64,000 nucleotides of DNA from Heligmosomoides polygyrus polygyrus (GCA_947396885.1 OX377204.1:52129139-52193138), one strand, 5' to 3'. Positions 1 through 10,772 are shown, counted from the stretch's first letter. Notes: generated by a model from the letters alone, not told the origin. Program-made: numbers and translations.

Positions 1-507
1 GACCGCGTTTCCTCAAGTAATGGGGACCCACTGCGCCAACATGTACACCTACCCGGTTGTCGCAGGTGATCGGCGTCCGTGGTACAGTGAACTCCTACTC
101 TTTAAGCCAGCGCATCTGTGGGTTGCCGTGAGTATGAGTCCTCCAGTCACTGCAGTCGGTCTTTGTTCTGCAGCGCGTTCGGACACCGTATCTTCCCCAA
201 AATGCAGCGCTGATGCGACGACTGGATGCGGCTGCTGATTCGCCGGATTTGAAGTCGTATATGGAATCCCGCGAATGTACTCCTTCGAGAGCGCATTCTT
301 GCTGGAAATGGTTTTTAACGAGCGGTCAGTTGATAGTAATATTAATGGTAATAATAATAATAATACTCAACTTGCACATATCTGATCTGCGTATGAGTGC
401 GAGAAGAATGCGCAGAGTGAGGGGAGGAAAGACGCGCATTCAAAAAATGAGACAACTTTCCCTGCAACCTGATAGTTGCAAGGGTGTCTAGTAGCGATTA
501 GAACTCT
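1..507. other. Unassigned sequence
   Basis: No coding exon or known repeat was recognised here. An AT-rich patch of ATA/TAA triplets lies near 340-365. The short open frames have no splice-site support. Confidence 0.4.
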
Positions 508-580
508 TGCGCCAGGCGGGACTCGAACTACTCGAATTTCTCGTTTCCGGGCAGGATAACACGTCACCGCACTACCGGCG
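508..580 (-). repeat. Degenerate tRNA-like module (family I)
   Basis: Read on the minus strand this is a decayed copy of the tRNA-like module found intact at 10087, 51382 and 51715. It keeps the GCGCC-type acceptor end, a TTCGAGTCCCGCC segment matching a B box and T arm, and the GCGCAAGAG run that follows the module elsewhere. The other parts of the family are not clear here, so this is probably a fragment rather than a tRNA gene. Confidence 0.55.
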
Positions 581-656
581 AGGTTCGATATTGTTTCGAT
601 TGTTCCACAACGTTGATTCGTTGATTTCAGCTCAGAATTCGAGTTCCATCTAGCGC

Positions 657-1165
657 AGGTGGGCCTCACGGCACACGGCATTCGTGAGCGGCAAAACTGC
701 CGCGTAGGAGGCGCTGATCACCAGCTTTGCCACCCGACTCCATCTCCAATGCGGGTCCATTATCATTGTCATCATCTCATCATTATCAGTTTCCATGGCA
801 AAGCGGCTGCAGCGGCAATAATGCCACAAATGACAATATTGCCACACCCGTGTTGGCGGCACATCAGCTGTTCGTCTCTGCTCCGCATGTCTGCCCTATA
901 CTTCTGATAGATGTTGGCATCTGGCATACCTCCGAGTCGCTCCAGCGATTGTCGCGGAAGCGATTTGCATCGCTGCACATTGCACGGCGATTGATGTGGT
1001 CCGCAGACGGCGGGCGCGGCGGTTCGCTGCGATTGGCCAGGTGAGGGGTCCCGGCGCGATTCCCGCTCCGCTCAAATCGCTCCCGCGACAAAAGCCACTC
1101 GGAGGTATGCCAGGTGCCATAGATAGGGCTGCCGCGTTGCCGCAAAAGTGTGTGGAGGCCTTAAA
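657..1165. repeat. GC-rich MITE-like element, copy 1
   Basis: The interior shares blocks with 30469-30907: GGCAAAACTGCCGCGTAG, TTATCAGTTTCCAT and GGCAAAGCGGCTGCAGCGGC. The right edge, read inward, is AAGGCCTCCACACACTTTTGCGG, close to the left end of the 30-kb copy. The left end is poorly conserved. There is no coding potential. Three copies in one window suggest a short non-autonomous DNA transposon; the superfamily is not settled. Confidence 0.5.
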
Positions 1166-1252
1166 CGTAAACAAACATGTGAAGCAAGAGCAGTGCTCTA
1201 TGTGATCTGCGATGAATAAACGACTTTGCCGCTCGTTCAAGGTTTCGAGCGA

Positions 1253-4200
1253 ATGTCTTTGCTTAAGCGAGCGACGAAGAAGACGCACAGCGAGCAGCTT
1301 CTGTCTTTGGTCCGCAGACTGAACCTCTCAACGTGGAAAAGCCACCCCGTGCTGCTTCCATTTCATCTGTTCATCGACTTCGAGGTATACATTGCGTTTC
1401 TGCCTCCTACGGTTCCCTTTCTATGTGTTACGAGTATAAGCTGTCATTCTCTGCAGGATGCGGAGCCGTGCCGGAGCGTCTTGCAGCCGTTCCTCGAAGT
1501 GCTCGAACCAAACACCATATGGGTCGGCGACGTTGAGGTCTCTGCTCCTCGTTTTTCGTCCTAGTCCACTCTTCATTGATTGTGTTTCTTTTCAGGACCG
1601 AAGCAAAGCCAAGAGGGAAAACCCTTACTCTCAGGGGCAGTACGCACTTACCATGGATGAATTGAAAGCTGAGGTAAGACCGCGGTTTGCGAGAGTGAAC
1701 ACTTCAACTTCTCGTTCGCCTTTACTGCCGGTGGCTAATTCTATGAGGAAAGCACCACCGAGGGCATAGGAATATATGAAAACCCTGACGAAACTCCTAA
1801 CGCTGAAATTACCCGTTCCCTTGGTACCAGATAGCAATTGTTTCTTTGCTTGGGACACCTAGGCCTAAGCGTTCCGCTAACAACCCCAATTGCACCTTTT
1901 ACAGGGTGCGTAAAAAGCATAGACGCACTAAAGGTAAACGTTAGAAATAACAAAAAATCCTAATGAGTTTATATACAAAATGCCAGCAATGATCTAGCGA
2001 ACAGAATAGCATCACTTGTATTTTATATGGGCTTCTTTGCTGCGAATGCAGGGGCGAGGAAGCTGAGGAAAGGCATCGACGGTGCGCCGCCAGTAGTCCA
2101 CCTCGACTTCGTTCCATGCTTTTACCCTCAGTGACTTGATACTTTTGAGAATTCAACTTGTAAAAGTATTACATACTCTTCAAGGAACTCCAGAGTGCTA
2201 ATTTTGGCGGAAGGCTCCTTGCAAGGGAGGCGCATCCGGCCAGTATCATGGTTTGTGCATTCATTACAAGCGCCTCTCGTTTTCGTGGATGCAGAAGTGA
2301 AGATAAATCAGTACATCTATCTGTATTGATGTCCTAAAGAAGCAGCTAGTTCCTTGGTTCGAATCCAACCTCGAGAGTAAGCCGTATGTCCTCCAACAGG
2401 ATTAGACTCCTGCCCAGAGTCGAGGATTGCTCTGGACTGATGCCGCGCCAACTTGAAGGACTTCATTTCGGCAGAGGAATGACTTCTGTATAGACCGGAT
2501 TTATGTCCGCTGAATTACTCTATATGGGGAGTTTTGGAGAACAAGGCTTGCGCTACTTCCCACAAAAGTATGAAGTCAGTGAAGGACGATCTGGTCAAAG
2601 CATGGAACGAAGTCGAGGTGGACTACTGGCGGCGCACCGTGGATGCCTTTCCTCATCGTCTTCGCCCCTGCGTTCGCAGTAGAGAAGCCTATATAAAATA
2701 CAAGTGCTGCTATTCTGTTCGCTGGATCACTGTTGTATGTAAACTTGTTAAATTTTATAATGTGTTGTTATTTCTAACGTTTACGTTTAGTGCGTCAATA
2801 CTTTTCACGCACCCTGTATATTAGCAACAACTGTTTAGGTAAGTGGCAACAAAAGTTCTCGGCGAATGTGACGTAGTCAGCAGAAGCGTCGGTTATCGCA
2901 TCCACTGAAATCGATTTGGAGATCGACGTTCAGGCGTTCGCAAGCCCTCCACGGTTTCCACTTGGGCGAAGTTACGCCACAAGGGAAATATTGCACCGCT
3001 TCACTTGGCTGGAAGTCTCATGTCGTTCCCAAATATGCGTCCAAATCGCCCTCACCATGTCCGAGAGCAGCTTAAACTTATGGCCTACAGCATAGCAATT
3101 GATTGATGCAGAGCAAAGCCTCACCCTTTTTCTCAAGAAAGCGCTTGAACTATTACTGCTAATGTTCACCAGAGCGGACCAGATAGGTGTGGTGGCCACC
3201 AACTGCTGCACGTGCTTCTGTTTGGCTCGGGGCAGTTCAGTGCTGGTCACTCAGCGCGCCCGCATACATTTCAGAAAAGGGCGGATGTGGACCATAGTTG
3301 CTGACTAGTACTTCCTCTTTGTCTCCTGGCCGCGCAGTCTCGCGCTGTACAGTGTGCGTAAAAAGTATTGACGCAGTAAATGACGGCTGTGGAAATAGTA
3401 TTGCGTAGTAAGTTTTAAAACAATACCTCGAGAACTATGGAAAATGATCTTGCAAACACGATAGAATAACTCGTAATCGACATTGGCTCCTGACATTTAC
3501 TGAGAATACAGGAGCGAAAACGACGGAAAAATTCATGAGCACGCGCCGCAAGTACTCGCTTGGATTTCGTCCCGTGCTTTGATCAGGGCAGCCTTCTGCG
3601 ACTGGCCACTTCTGTTGAAAGCAGCACAGACCTCATTCTCCAAAATCGCCTAAAAAGTAATCCAGCGGATTTAGGTTTAAGCTGTGCTCGTCTGAGAAGC
3701 TGTCTACACCTGCGTGCGTTATCTGTTTGCCATTATCGGACAGAGGTTGATAATTTTGGATTTGAACGCTATCGTGCTTGGACATCTTGTAATCATTATC
3801 TGGCATGACAGAGCCGTAGCTGACGTTTGGGTTGCTGACCTCCTTCGTCACCAACCGTTTCGAACAGCGCCAAATTCTATTGTTAAGGAAATATTCAGCT
3901 GTTTGGGTAACAAACAGAAAAGGGCCACCGTAGCCACGACGGTTTCTTTAGTTTTTACAAGACTATTTTTTGAACACAATATAGACAACAAAAATAACAC
4001 ACAAAAACTTTGAAAAGTAGAAAGAGAAAGTTGGGGCTGAAACAAAAAGTAGGTGCGTCAATACTTTTTACGCACCCTGTAGCTGGATGCGCTGTTTTTG
4101 CCGTTCATCGCCACTTCTGTGGGGCCGCCTCCTATGAAACGCCAGCTGGCGGGTTTTCTCTCGATGATCACAGTTCACATGTTTTGCGCTGCCCGCCTTT

Positions 4201-5513
4201 CGAATGTCGCAATGCCTACATTCTACCGTTTCCGTGGGAGCTGACTCCTTATTCGGATAACCTAGTTGTTTCGCGTCGAAGTATACCCGTTCAAGTAGTT
4301 TCGAGCTCCCAAGTTGATTGTCACTGTGAGAGTTCCTGTGTTCGTTGCGACGTTAAGAGGGCTCTTTTGGCTCGCTGTGACGTCTTTGTTTTCAGAAGAT
4401 AACGGTTACGGATCCAGGAGTGCTCAGTATACCCATGCCTACGCCTAGCACTACCGCAAGCCAGGCGAGTGTCAACTCTGGCGTAAGCTTTAGTGTGAAG
4501 CCTTTCTGGGTTCCGATGCGCATCTGTTATGGCTAGTGCTTTAGGTAACGACAATGAAGCCACGGGTGGTTGCTACGGAGAAGGCTGTGTCCGCGAAGAA
4601 GGAAAAGAAGAAGCGCGAGGTACAACGCACGCCTGACCACGCACCAGAAGAGGCCGTGCCGGTCGACGAGCCACCGCAGTCGTTCGATCTGCCTTGGCAG
4701 GATGAAATGGTGTGTCCAAGTCCTGCTCTCCATACTGCTTTTCCTTGGTATCCCATATTTTATTTGTTTATTTATTTATTGTGGGCGTCAAATGACACAG
4801 TGAAATGCATAAAAAAGCAATCAGAAAGAAATTAAAACGAGACCAACGATAATTCTGCTAACAACAAACAAAGAAGTGAACGCAAGTATGCAGGAATCAA
4901 GCGCTGAGGGCTAACGCCGCCAAACGGTCCAACTTCTGTCGTCCCTAACTTTGCGCAGAGTTGTATTGGGGTCGAATATTTGCAAAACGTTGTTACCCAG
5001 AGGGAGGCGATGCTCCCAGTATACATATACAACACTTGGGCCGTTCCGACCTACCGTTGAGATAGTCTCCTGATTAGGCCTATGTTATGATATCGCGTGG
5101 CGCGATCGATACGGGAACTTATCATTAGGCTAGGCTTCGCTCGTGATGAGCGATGGCATAACGGAGGCCTTATTCAATTTTATCAGGATGCAGTGATAGA
5201 GCTGACCAACGAGGGGCACTTTGTCAGTCCTCGACAACCACGGCAAAAACAGAAATATGCAGATAAGCACACATTACTAGAGATAGGACGGACATCTGCA
5301 GTTCAGTAGATGCATCTAGGAAGTGGAGAGGAACCGAAAGGATACTGTCACACTGTCACTCGTTGCCGCATATGGCAATATTTCGTCGGAGCGGTGGCGT
5401 CCGCCGTCTCCACTTCCAAGCACTTCTAACGGTTGGTTTTTCAGGACGAGCCTCCTCCTGACAGCGAGATGAGCGAGACGATTGAAGTCGAAGCAGACGA
5501 GTACCTCGATTGA
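1253..5513 (+). CDS. Six-exon host gene, conserved-looking protein of unknown function
   Basis: The exons are 1253-1384, 1457-1537, 1596-1673, 4396-4482, 4545-4709 and 5445-5513. Each boundary has GT/AG, every junction is phase 0, and the joined frame gives 203 residues ending in TGA. Codons favour G or C at position three, unlike the flanks. Introns 1, 2 and 4 are 62-72 nt, typical of nematodes. Intron 3 (2722 nt) holds two Tc1-like relics and intron 5 a (TTTA)n tail plus a repeat arm. The protein has a Leu-rich N-terminus, a central ENPYSQGQYALTMDELKAE segment, a Ser/Thr/Pro linker, a lysine cluster AKKEKKKREVQR that could be a nuclear localisation signal, and a very acidic C-terminus ending EADEYLD. 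I do not recognise the family. The ATG at 1253 is the first in frame, but upstream exons cannot be excluded. Confidence 0.72.
1900..2818. mobile_element. Tc1-like relic arranged as an inverted duplication
   Basis: The ends are inverted repeats: TACAGGGTGCGTAAAAAGCA at 1900 and ACTTTTCACGCACCCTGTA at 2800-2818. The arms extend about 250 bp (1900-2150 and 2560-2818), and both encode the same Tc1-type transposase C-terminus, one on each strand, with residues LVKAWNEVEVDYWRRTVDAFP readable on the plus arm. Just before that, SPLNYSIWGVLENKA matches the conserved segment after the third catalytic acidic residue of the family. It lies inside intron 3 of the host gene. Confidence 0.7.
3348..4081 (-). 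mobile_element. Tc1-like relic with intact terminal repeats
   Basis: The terminal inverted repeats are TACAGTGTGCGTAAAAAGTA at the left and TACTTTTTACGCACCCTGTA at the right, and belong to the same family as the 1900-2818 element. The 734-bp interior is a decayed minus-strand transposase: NLNPLDYFLGDFGE near 3640-3690 corresponds to the NPLDYSIWG motif. Both copies lie in one intron of the host gene, so they are probably tolerated intronic insertions. Confidence 0.7.
4755..4933. repeat. (TTTA)n tail and flanking repeat fragment
   Basis: TTTATTTGTTTATTTATTTA leads into AT-rich sequence. Similar (TTTA)n starts occur at 12490, 22350, 39465 and 52957; at 52957 it is the 3' tail of a CR1-like element on the minus strand. 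This is therefore probably the tail of a 5'-truncated element on the minus strand. It lies in intron 5 of the host gene. Confidence 0.35.
4934..5073 (-). repeat. Family II arm, single
   Basis: This matches the outer part of the family II arms at 41200-41335 and 57225-57363: GTCCCTAACTTTGCGCAGAG, a TATACAACAC segment and the terminal CCGACCTACCGTTGAGATAG. No matching left arm or tRNA-like module is present, so it is a truncated copy. Confidence 0.65.
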
Positions 5514-6435
5514 TGTCCTCGAGTAAGGCTAGGTCGTTTACTCTCCTGCTGGTAGTTTTCTCATTTGTATAGCACAGTTGCCTTACCATTCGGATGGATA
5601 TGTGATCAGGGGCGAGCAGGACACCTTTGCCGTTACAGACTTGGCGCCGGTCCTAGATGGAAAATACACAGACAGGCAGTTTGGATCATAAGTGGAGCTC
5701 CCCTGAAATTGCGCACTACGGAACCTCTCTCCATTAGGCCGGCAGCAGAGTCTTGCGGGCGCCGCGGACCCGCTATGACAACGGCGGGTGGTGCGAGCCG
5801 CGAGGGTTACTGCACGCAATACTGCGTACTTTTGCCGGCAGTCGCGACCTTTGAGAAAGTAGTAAGCAAAACGCCTTTTGTTTTGTGAAAAGGCGTTTTC
5901 TATGCCAAGTTAGGAGTTCTTGAATGTGAGCACCGAAATCTAATACACCACCTCTTATAACTCAACTTCTGCACCATTTTGCGCTATGCAGATTCGTTTT
6001 AAAAAATGTTTTCAAACAGATGAACCATAGTCGACACCCATCTATCACGCCCCCGGCGGGTCTCACCCGCAGCTCCTGGCGCTGCGGCTGAGAGCCGCCG
6101 TGAACTGCGGCAGCCCTCGGAGACCTTTGCGTGCGGCAGCTCCGCGACAACTCGTCCGCGCCACCGCTTCCACCACAGTGGCAGCGTGGGTCCCACCCCG
6201 GCAGGAGCGATATGGACGAGTTCTACGGGTGCTGCCGCGGGACTCTGTAGAGGCCCTTACTCCGGACTGTTTGCTGAAGTCTTCACTCAGGACGTACGGA
6301 AAAAGCCGGAACATCTGCTTTGAGGAAAATTAGATCTCTATTTAGAACTCTGTTGACAACTTCTCTCTTCTTCAAACCTCGGCATTGTAATTTCTTAGTC
6401 AGTTATGCATTTTGTGCCAAAACGAGGTTTTTAGG
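5514..6435. other. Unassigned sequence downstream of host gene
   Basis: This stretch is probably the 3' flank of the host gene. It is GC-rich around 6050-6260. Several overlapping frames are open there on both strands, but none has splice signals or recognisable motifs. Confidence 0.35.
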
Positions 6436-6500
6436 TGGATCCTTGTTCATCAGGGCCTGACGTTTCGACTTCTCGTCATCTTCAGAGGCCAGTTGGATCC
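6436..6500 (-). ncRNA. Hammerhead-ribozyme-like motif (Penelope type)
   Basis: On the minus strand the order is GGCCT, CTGAAGA, T, GAC-GAGAA-GTC, GAAA, CGTC, AGGCC. This fits the hammerhead layout: stem I strand, CUGANGA core, stem II hairpin, GAAA core, almost no stem III, a GUC cleavage site, then the pairing stem I strand. The outer GGATCC runs also pair. Penelope-like elements are known to carry hammerheads with minimal stem III in their terminal repeats; one with such a short stem III would probably act as a dimer. Activity is inferred only. Confidence 0.45.
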
Positions 6501-6636
6501 ACCGCAAGGGCTGACGTTCGCTCACGTCAGTTAGCCAGTAGTAACGAACATCAGCCCTATTGGCTACTGACGTGGGTGAACATCAGCCTTTGCGGTGGAT
6601 CCAACTGGCCTCTGAAGACGACGAGAAATCGAAACG
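6461..6636. repeat. Inverted repeat with two hammerhead-like cores
   Basis: Arms of about 80 bp (from CGTTTCGACTTCTCGTCATC at 6461 and ending CGACGAGAAATCGAAACG at 6636) are about 90% identical in inverted orientation. Each arm carries a CTGAAGA ... GAAAC core, one per strand. The plus-strand core has a C-A mismatch in stem II and GTT in place of GTC. It is likely two Penelope terminal-repeat ends joined head to head. Confidence 0.55.
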
Positions 6637-6639
6637 TTC

Positions 6640-7066
6640 TTCTTTTTCTTTTTCTTCTTCTTCTTCTGCGTTTGTCCCGCTTAGCTGCGGGGTCCGCTTT
6701 CCTGAAATGCCAGCGTCACTTTTCCTGATGAAGTCAGCGCTGATTTAGTTTCCCTCGTGGCCGCGTTCCGGGCTCCTCGAGCTAAAAGCCAGCCTTTCGG
6801 ACAGTGTCGCACGCAACTCCTGTAATCCACAGCACCATCTTCGTTTCCATTACGCTGAGGCGCCTTTTAATTTTTTTTAGTAACGGGCCAGCACTCAGCT
6901 CCGTGAATAGCTACAGGTTGAAAGACTGCTCTGTAGATCTTCGATTTAAGCCGCTCTGGTATCTTCCTGTCGCAGAGCACTCCCGCCAGAGAGCGCCACT
7001 TGGACTGCGCTGCACTCACGTGTGAGTTGGCTCCAACGAGTAGACCGCCATCGTTGTTGTACATCG
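6640..7066 (-). pseudogene. RTE-like retrotransposon fragment
   Basis: The minus strand of 6867-7064 encodes HVSAAQSKWRSLAGVLCDRK and CWPVTK, closely matching the C-terminal third of the intact element at 12524. The pyrimidine (TTC)n run at 6640-6667 and the following TTTGTCCCGCTTAGCTGCGG match that element's 3' end and tail. Sequence between the tail and the coding piece is largely deleted. Confidence 0.75.
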
Positions 7067-7149
7067 TACAAAAAAAATTAATGGCCGTTCGTTTTTTGTT
7101 TTTCGTTTCTTTCAGTTTTCATTGTTCGGAATTTTAGATCGAGTGCCTA

Positions 7150-8975
7150 TGATGTTCTAAAGGAGCTTAATGAACTTCCTGTGGAGATTTCCAAAGTGAC
7201 CTATTGAGTGTTATAGTGGACTGCCTGTGAGGCACAGTAGTGGTTTTCAAATTTTATGAGCGCATCTGGATAGATCAGAAATTTCAGGAAACTCTACTAC
7301 TTCAGTGCGGGCCAATCAAGGCGAAGGTGACGCCTTGAATGGTTCCGCCGTCCTTAGAAATCAACCTACAAAGTTTGGAGCTTCAGTTGTACTATATCTT
7401 TGATATCTGAGAATTTGTTAAGTTTCCTGTCGGAAGCTGCAGGGTACAGTCAGGTGAATCATTCGCTGCATTCGTGGCGGCTAGTGGGTGGCCGAATGGA
7501 TAGCGATTTGTGGTTTGATTTTTTGTTACGTCGTGTTCCCTTTAAACCGTGCTTGTTTCGCTAGGGAAGCACTCTTTAGGTGTTATCCCTATATGATCCT
7601 TTTTGCAGTGTTCTCTACTTGTTCTGAAATGTTTATCATCGCATCCTCTCCGCACATCATCGACATGGTTGCCCTGGTCCATCTCTAGGATGTTCTGATC
7701 AGTCTTCGAAGAACGCTCTTCTTGCAACTCCTAACTCCTGTCAACAAATGTCTCATTTTCGATCCACTAGTATTGGTTGTATTGCAGACTTCTATTTTTT
7801 CCCTGCCACTCTACCTTGCTGAAAGCTTTGAGGATGTTACAGACATAGGCATCTTTACTTTTTTCTATTTTAGTCAATTTCACGTTTTTGTAGTTCGAAA
7901 AGAAAATTCCGTCAAGCTTCATCTTCAGGGTTAATTGGAGTGAAACCTCGACTCTAGCAACCGCTTTCGGTGTTAAATTCGACCACAATAGGTGACGGTG
8001 AGTATGTGCAGGTAAAGGAGTGGATACAGAACAACCGGTAGTGTTGTACTATCGTGACTCCAGAAGTCGAGAAGGATGGTGGGGTCCTGGTCACGGATTT
8101 CGCTGTTTTCTCGCCCACTTAGATTATTTCAGCTGCTGATCACGGATTCGGAAATGAAAGATGTGATTCGCTTTCCTAAGTATCAATTTTTGTGCGCTAC
8201 TGTCTGTTTCAAAGTAGAAGATTAAAAAGTAAGTCTGACCACATAGGTGAAGAAAGCGATGCTGTGTAGTGACAGTCTTGATAACCCATGCCCGACTTAA
8301 ACTACGTGTTCGGCCGAATTTTTAAAAATGGATAGCACATTGATGATTAGCAGCCAAAATAACCGCACTAGAATTCGAAAGTTAAAAGAAGAGCGTTCTC
8401 TATAGGAATCCGAAGGTTGATTCGCACATCCTGAAGATGGGCTGAAACAACACATGTCGATCAGCCATCGTGAAGTTCAATGAAAAAGCAAAAACTGCGC
8501 CTTTCCAGGTCATCGTCGTAGCGTAAAGTTGCAAAGAGGAGCAGAGTCTACCCAGCAAATCCTAAACCTGCCCCGAAATCGTACCTTCGGTCCCTCTCCT
8601 GCAGGGCAGCACCGCTATCCACTCGGCCACCCAACCGCTGTTGCCAGAACTGTGGATGATTCACTAGAATGTATCCTGCGGCTTCTTTGGGAAAACCTAG
8701 GACCTTATCAGTTCGCTATGATCTGACTGTAATTTAGGCTCCAAAACGTTTGCAGGTTAATTTCTGATCATGACAAGGCCATTCAAGGCGTCACTTTTGC
8801 CTTATAAGCCCGCGCTGAAGTGCTACGATTTTTCGCCGTATTCGCCCTAAAACCATTTGCCCACAGGAGATTTGAAAACCACTTCGGTGCTTCGCAGACA
8901 ATCCTCTCCAACCTTCAATAGGTCGCTTGAGGAAAGCTTCACGGGAAGTTCATTGATCTTCCTATAAGGGGTAGA
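7150..8975. repeat. Family IV large inverted-repeat element
   Basis: The outer arms match in inverted orientation: AATGAACTTCCTGTGGAGAT at 7169 pairs with a segment ending near 8960, and TAGTGGTTTTCAAATTT appears inverted near 8868. Both arms contain the same block ending in a tRNA-like module. In the left arm only the A-box side (GGTGGCCGAATGGATAGCG, 7488-7506) remains. The right arm (8568-8640, minus) has TGGCCGAGTGG and a B-box-like GGTACGATTTC. The central 7510-8560 shows no recognisable coding sequence. A second copy is at 41345-43165. Confidence 0.6.
8568..8640 (-). repeat. tRNA-like module in family IV arm
   Basis: On the minus strand CAGCGGTTGGGTGGCCGAGTG starts a Ser/Leu-tRNA-like block with an A-box match (TGGCCGAGTGG), a hairpin CCTGCAGG region and a B-box-like GGTACGATTTC. 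Two B-box mismatches and poor acceptor pairing argue against a working tRNA gene. The copy at 42856-42937 has a better B box. Confidence 0.5.
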
Positions 8976-9504
8976 ATCGAATTATTTTTGCTTCGCGAGG
9001 TTAAACTTGGACTCGAAGCTGTGGAAGCGCATGAAAATATTGTGGAGCGGCTGGGATGGGATGTCTTCTCCTTTCGTAGTATTCTAGCTTGGGCTTAAAA
9101 ATTCCTATCCGGAGACACAAGCTTTCAAGACGAACCAGGTCGGGCAGATTCCTGAACTTGACACTACCATCTAAAGTTATGGTGGGGACGGGTGCAAAAA
9201 CTGCTTATGAGTTAGCGAAAGAACTTCAAGTGTTCTCTTAGACCGTCACCAAACATTCGAAAAACTTTGAATGCTGAAGAAGATGCACTAGAGGGAATCC
9301 TATGAACGGAAATCTCGAGATCTCATCGGCGCTGCTTTTGCGGAACAACTGCGAGCTTGTCTTCGACCGAATTATGACTTGCGAGGGAAATGTTTGCTGT
9401 ACAATCTACACAAAGACAGGACAAAAATGAGCTCCTGAAGATTTTTCGAAGCAGAAATTGCATGCAAAGAAGACTCAGGTCACTGATTGGTGGATTCCGC
9501 AAAG

Positions 9505-9720
9505 GTTTATTTATTTGTTCATTTCAAGGCATAGGTCGTAATCTCATGCGTTAATGCGTAACATCAGAATACTAAAGCAAATGTAAGGAACTAGATGATC
9601 GATGCAACGAAACAGAATAACGAGACCGAAGTGCAATTAATCGTTTAAATGAGGACAGCGACCTGTTAGAACGTTCTAGCTCTCACAGTGCAGTAGGTTG
9701 GACTTCCTGAGGCTCCTGTA
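9505..9720. repeat. (TTTA)n-tailed insertion in mariner relic
   Basis: GGTTTATTTATTTGTTCATT opens a block with no mariner similarity, between the WWIPQ segment and the next recognisable mariner residues. The orientation suggests a minus-strand element with an A-rich tail. The right boundary is approximate. Confidence 0.35.
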
Positions 9721-9952
9721 ATTGAGGAAACTTGGCCTTACTTTCGACCTTTCATAGATGCAGTCTGAGTATCATATACATGTCGTGAGCTCATGAAAGC
9801 GGATAACCGCTGCCGACAAATCGGCAAAATGCATCAGAAAGTGGCACGTGCAAATTCACCAGTCATCAAAACGTATAATCCTTCTCCACGATAGTGGCAG
9901 AAAAATGATCTAGAAGTTGAACGAACTTGGAAGTGAAATACTGCCTTATTTA

Positions 9953-10190
9953 ACACATTTGCTTAAGCCTGGAGCGGCTGGTAGAAAGGCTATATGTTGT
10001 TACAGGATGTTTTTTTTTTCATCCCGTATCACGGATGGGTGCTGACAGACCTCGAGGATATCGCGGATGTTACGTGCGGTCAAACAGCGCCGGTGGTGCA
10101 AGGCGAACATAGCTGCCCGGAAAGCAGAAGATGCGGGTTCGAGTCCCGCCTGGCGCAAGAGTTTTGATCGCAGCAAAACATCCTGTAACA
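9953..10190 (+). mobile_element. Family I tRNA-like element with 13-bp target duplication
   Basis: A perfect direct repeat ACTGCCTTATTTA flanks it (9940-9952 and 10191-10203), inside the mariner relic. Inside, TGTTACAGGATGTTTT and AAAACATCCTGTAACA form a short inverted repeat around a tRNA-like module at 10087-10156. Larger palindromic relatives sit at 45257 and 51332. The 13-bp duplication suggests retroposition, but the tRNA-like block lies near the downstream end, unlike a classical SINE. Confidence 0.65.
10087..10156 (+). repeat. tRNA-like module (family I)
   Basis: The 70-nt module starts GCGCCGG and ends CTGGCGC, giving a 7-bp acceptor with one G-U. It has a perfect 5-bp T arm (GCGGG, loop TTCGAGT, CCCGC) containing a B box. 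The anticodon stem CTGC/GCAG frames CCGGAAA, which would place GGA as anticodon, but C instead of U at position 33 and a poor D arm suggest a tRNA-derived sequence rather than a functional tRNA. Confidence 0.55.
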
Positions 10191-10772
10191 ACTGCCTTAT
10201 TTACCTTGCATCTTCAAGGGTAGGATGTTCAACAGTGACACGAAGTGGGGGGGGGGGGGTGTAAAACTGCCTTCAACGACACCATTGCTTCCACAAGTTC
10301 AGAGTTCTACCGCAAAGGCATTTCAGATATCCTGAAGCGTTTGCGGAAATGTGCTGGGTACTAAGCGGACTGTTGCCCGCTCCATTGTGATTTTAAGAAA
10401 GCTTGTCGGTGTACAGGGGCACCAGCCCGCTTAGTACCGTGTGTTGATTCTGACGGTGCTTAGTAAATAAAGTTTCATTTGAGTTGAATTATGAGACTTT
10501 GAAGTTACTCATCAAGAAACGCAATTTATTTGTATGTAACGTAGTGAGTGGACCCAAACTGAACACTTGACGATGTCTTCTCTCGTTTTTAGTCCGATTT
10601 ACAGCATTCGTTTGCAACACGCTTACGATATGTGTGGTTCGCCGTTGTGTAATTCCATAGTAACGGCCTGGAGGATGCGGCACCGTAGTCCGCGTAACGT
10701 AAGTTATGGTGGAGGGCAGTGTGGTCTTTTTTCCCTTCGTCTTTTCTAGGAGGCGCCCGAGTTTGCCTTGTC

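Larger units (their letters stand above)
8985..10470 (+). pseudogene. Mariner transposase relic, interrupted
   Basis: Scattered frames read the mariner protein in order. The helix-turn-helix end appears as GDTSFQDEPG near 9115, then AKTAYELAKELQV near 9195, a degenerate TCEGNVCCTIYTKTG (first catalytic segment) near 9380, ARANSPVIKTYNPSPR near 9850, LNELGSEILPY near 9925, and the C-terminal EFYRKGISDILKRLRKC near 10300. Many stops and frameshifts make it dead. A (TTTA)n-type repeat interrupts it near 9505, and the element at 9953-10190 interrupts it with a 13-bp duplication. Confidence 0.7.

Noticed and set aside
10087..10156. Functional tRNA-Ser(GGA) gene
   Set aside because: Acceptor and T arms are good, but U33 is missing, the D arm is irregular and the block recurs within dispersed repeats, so it is tRNA-derived repeat.
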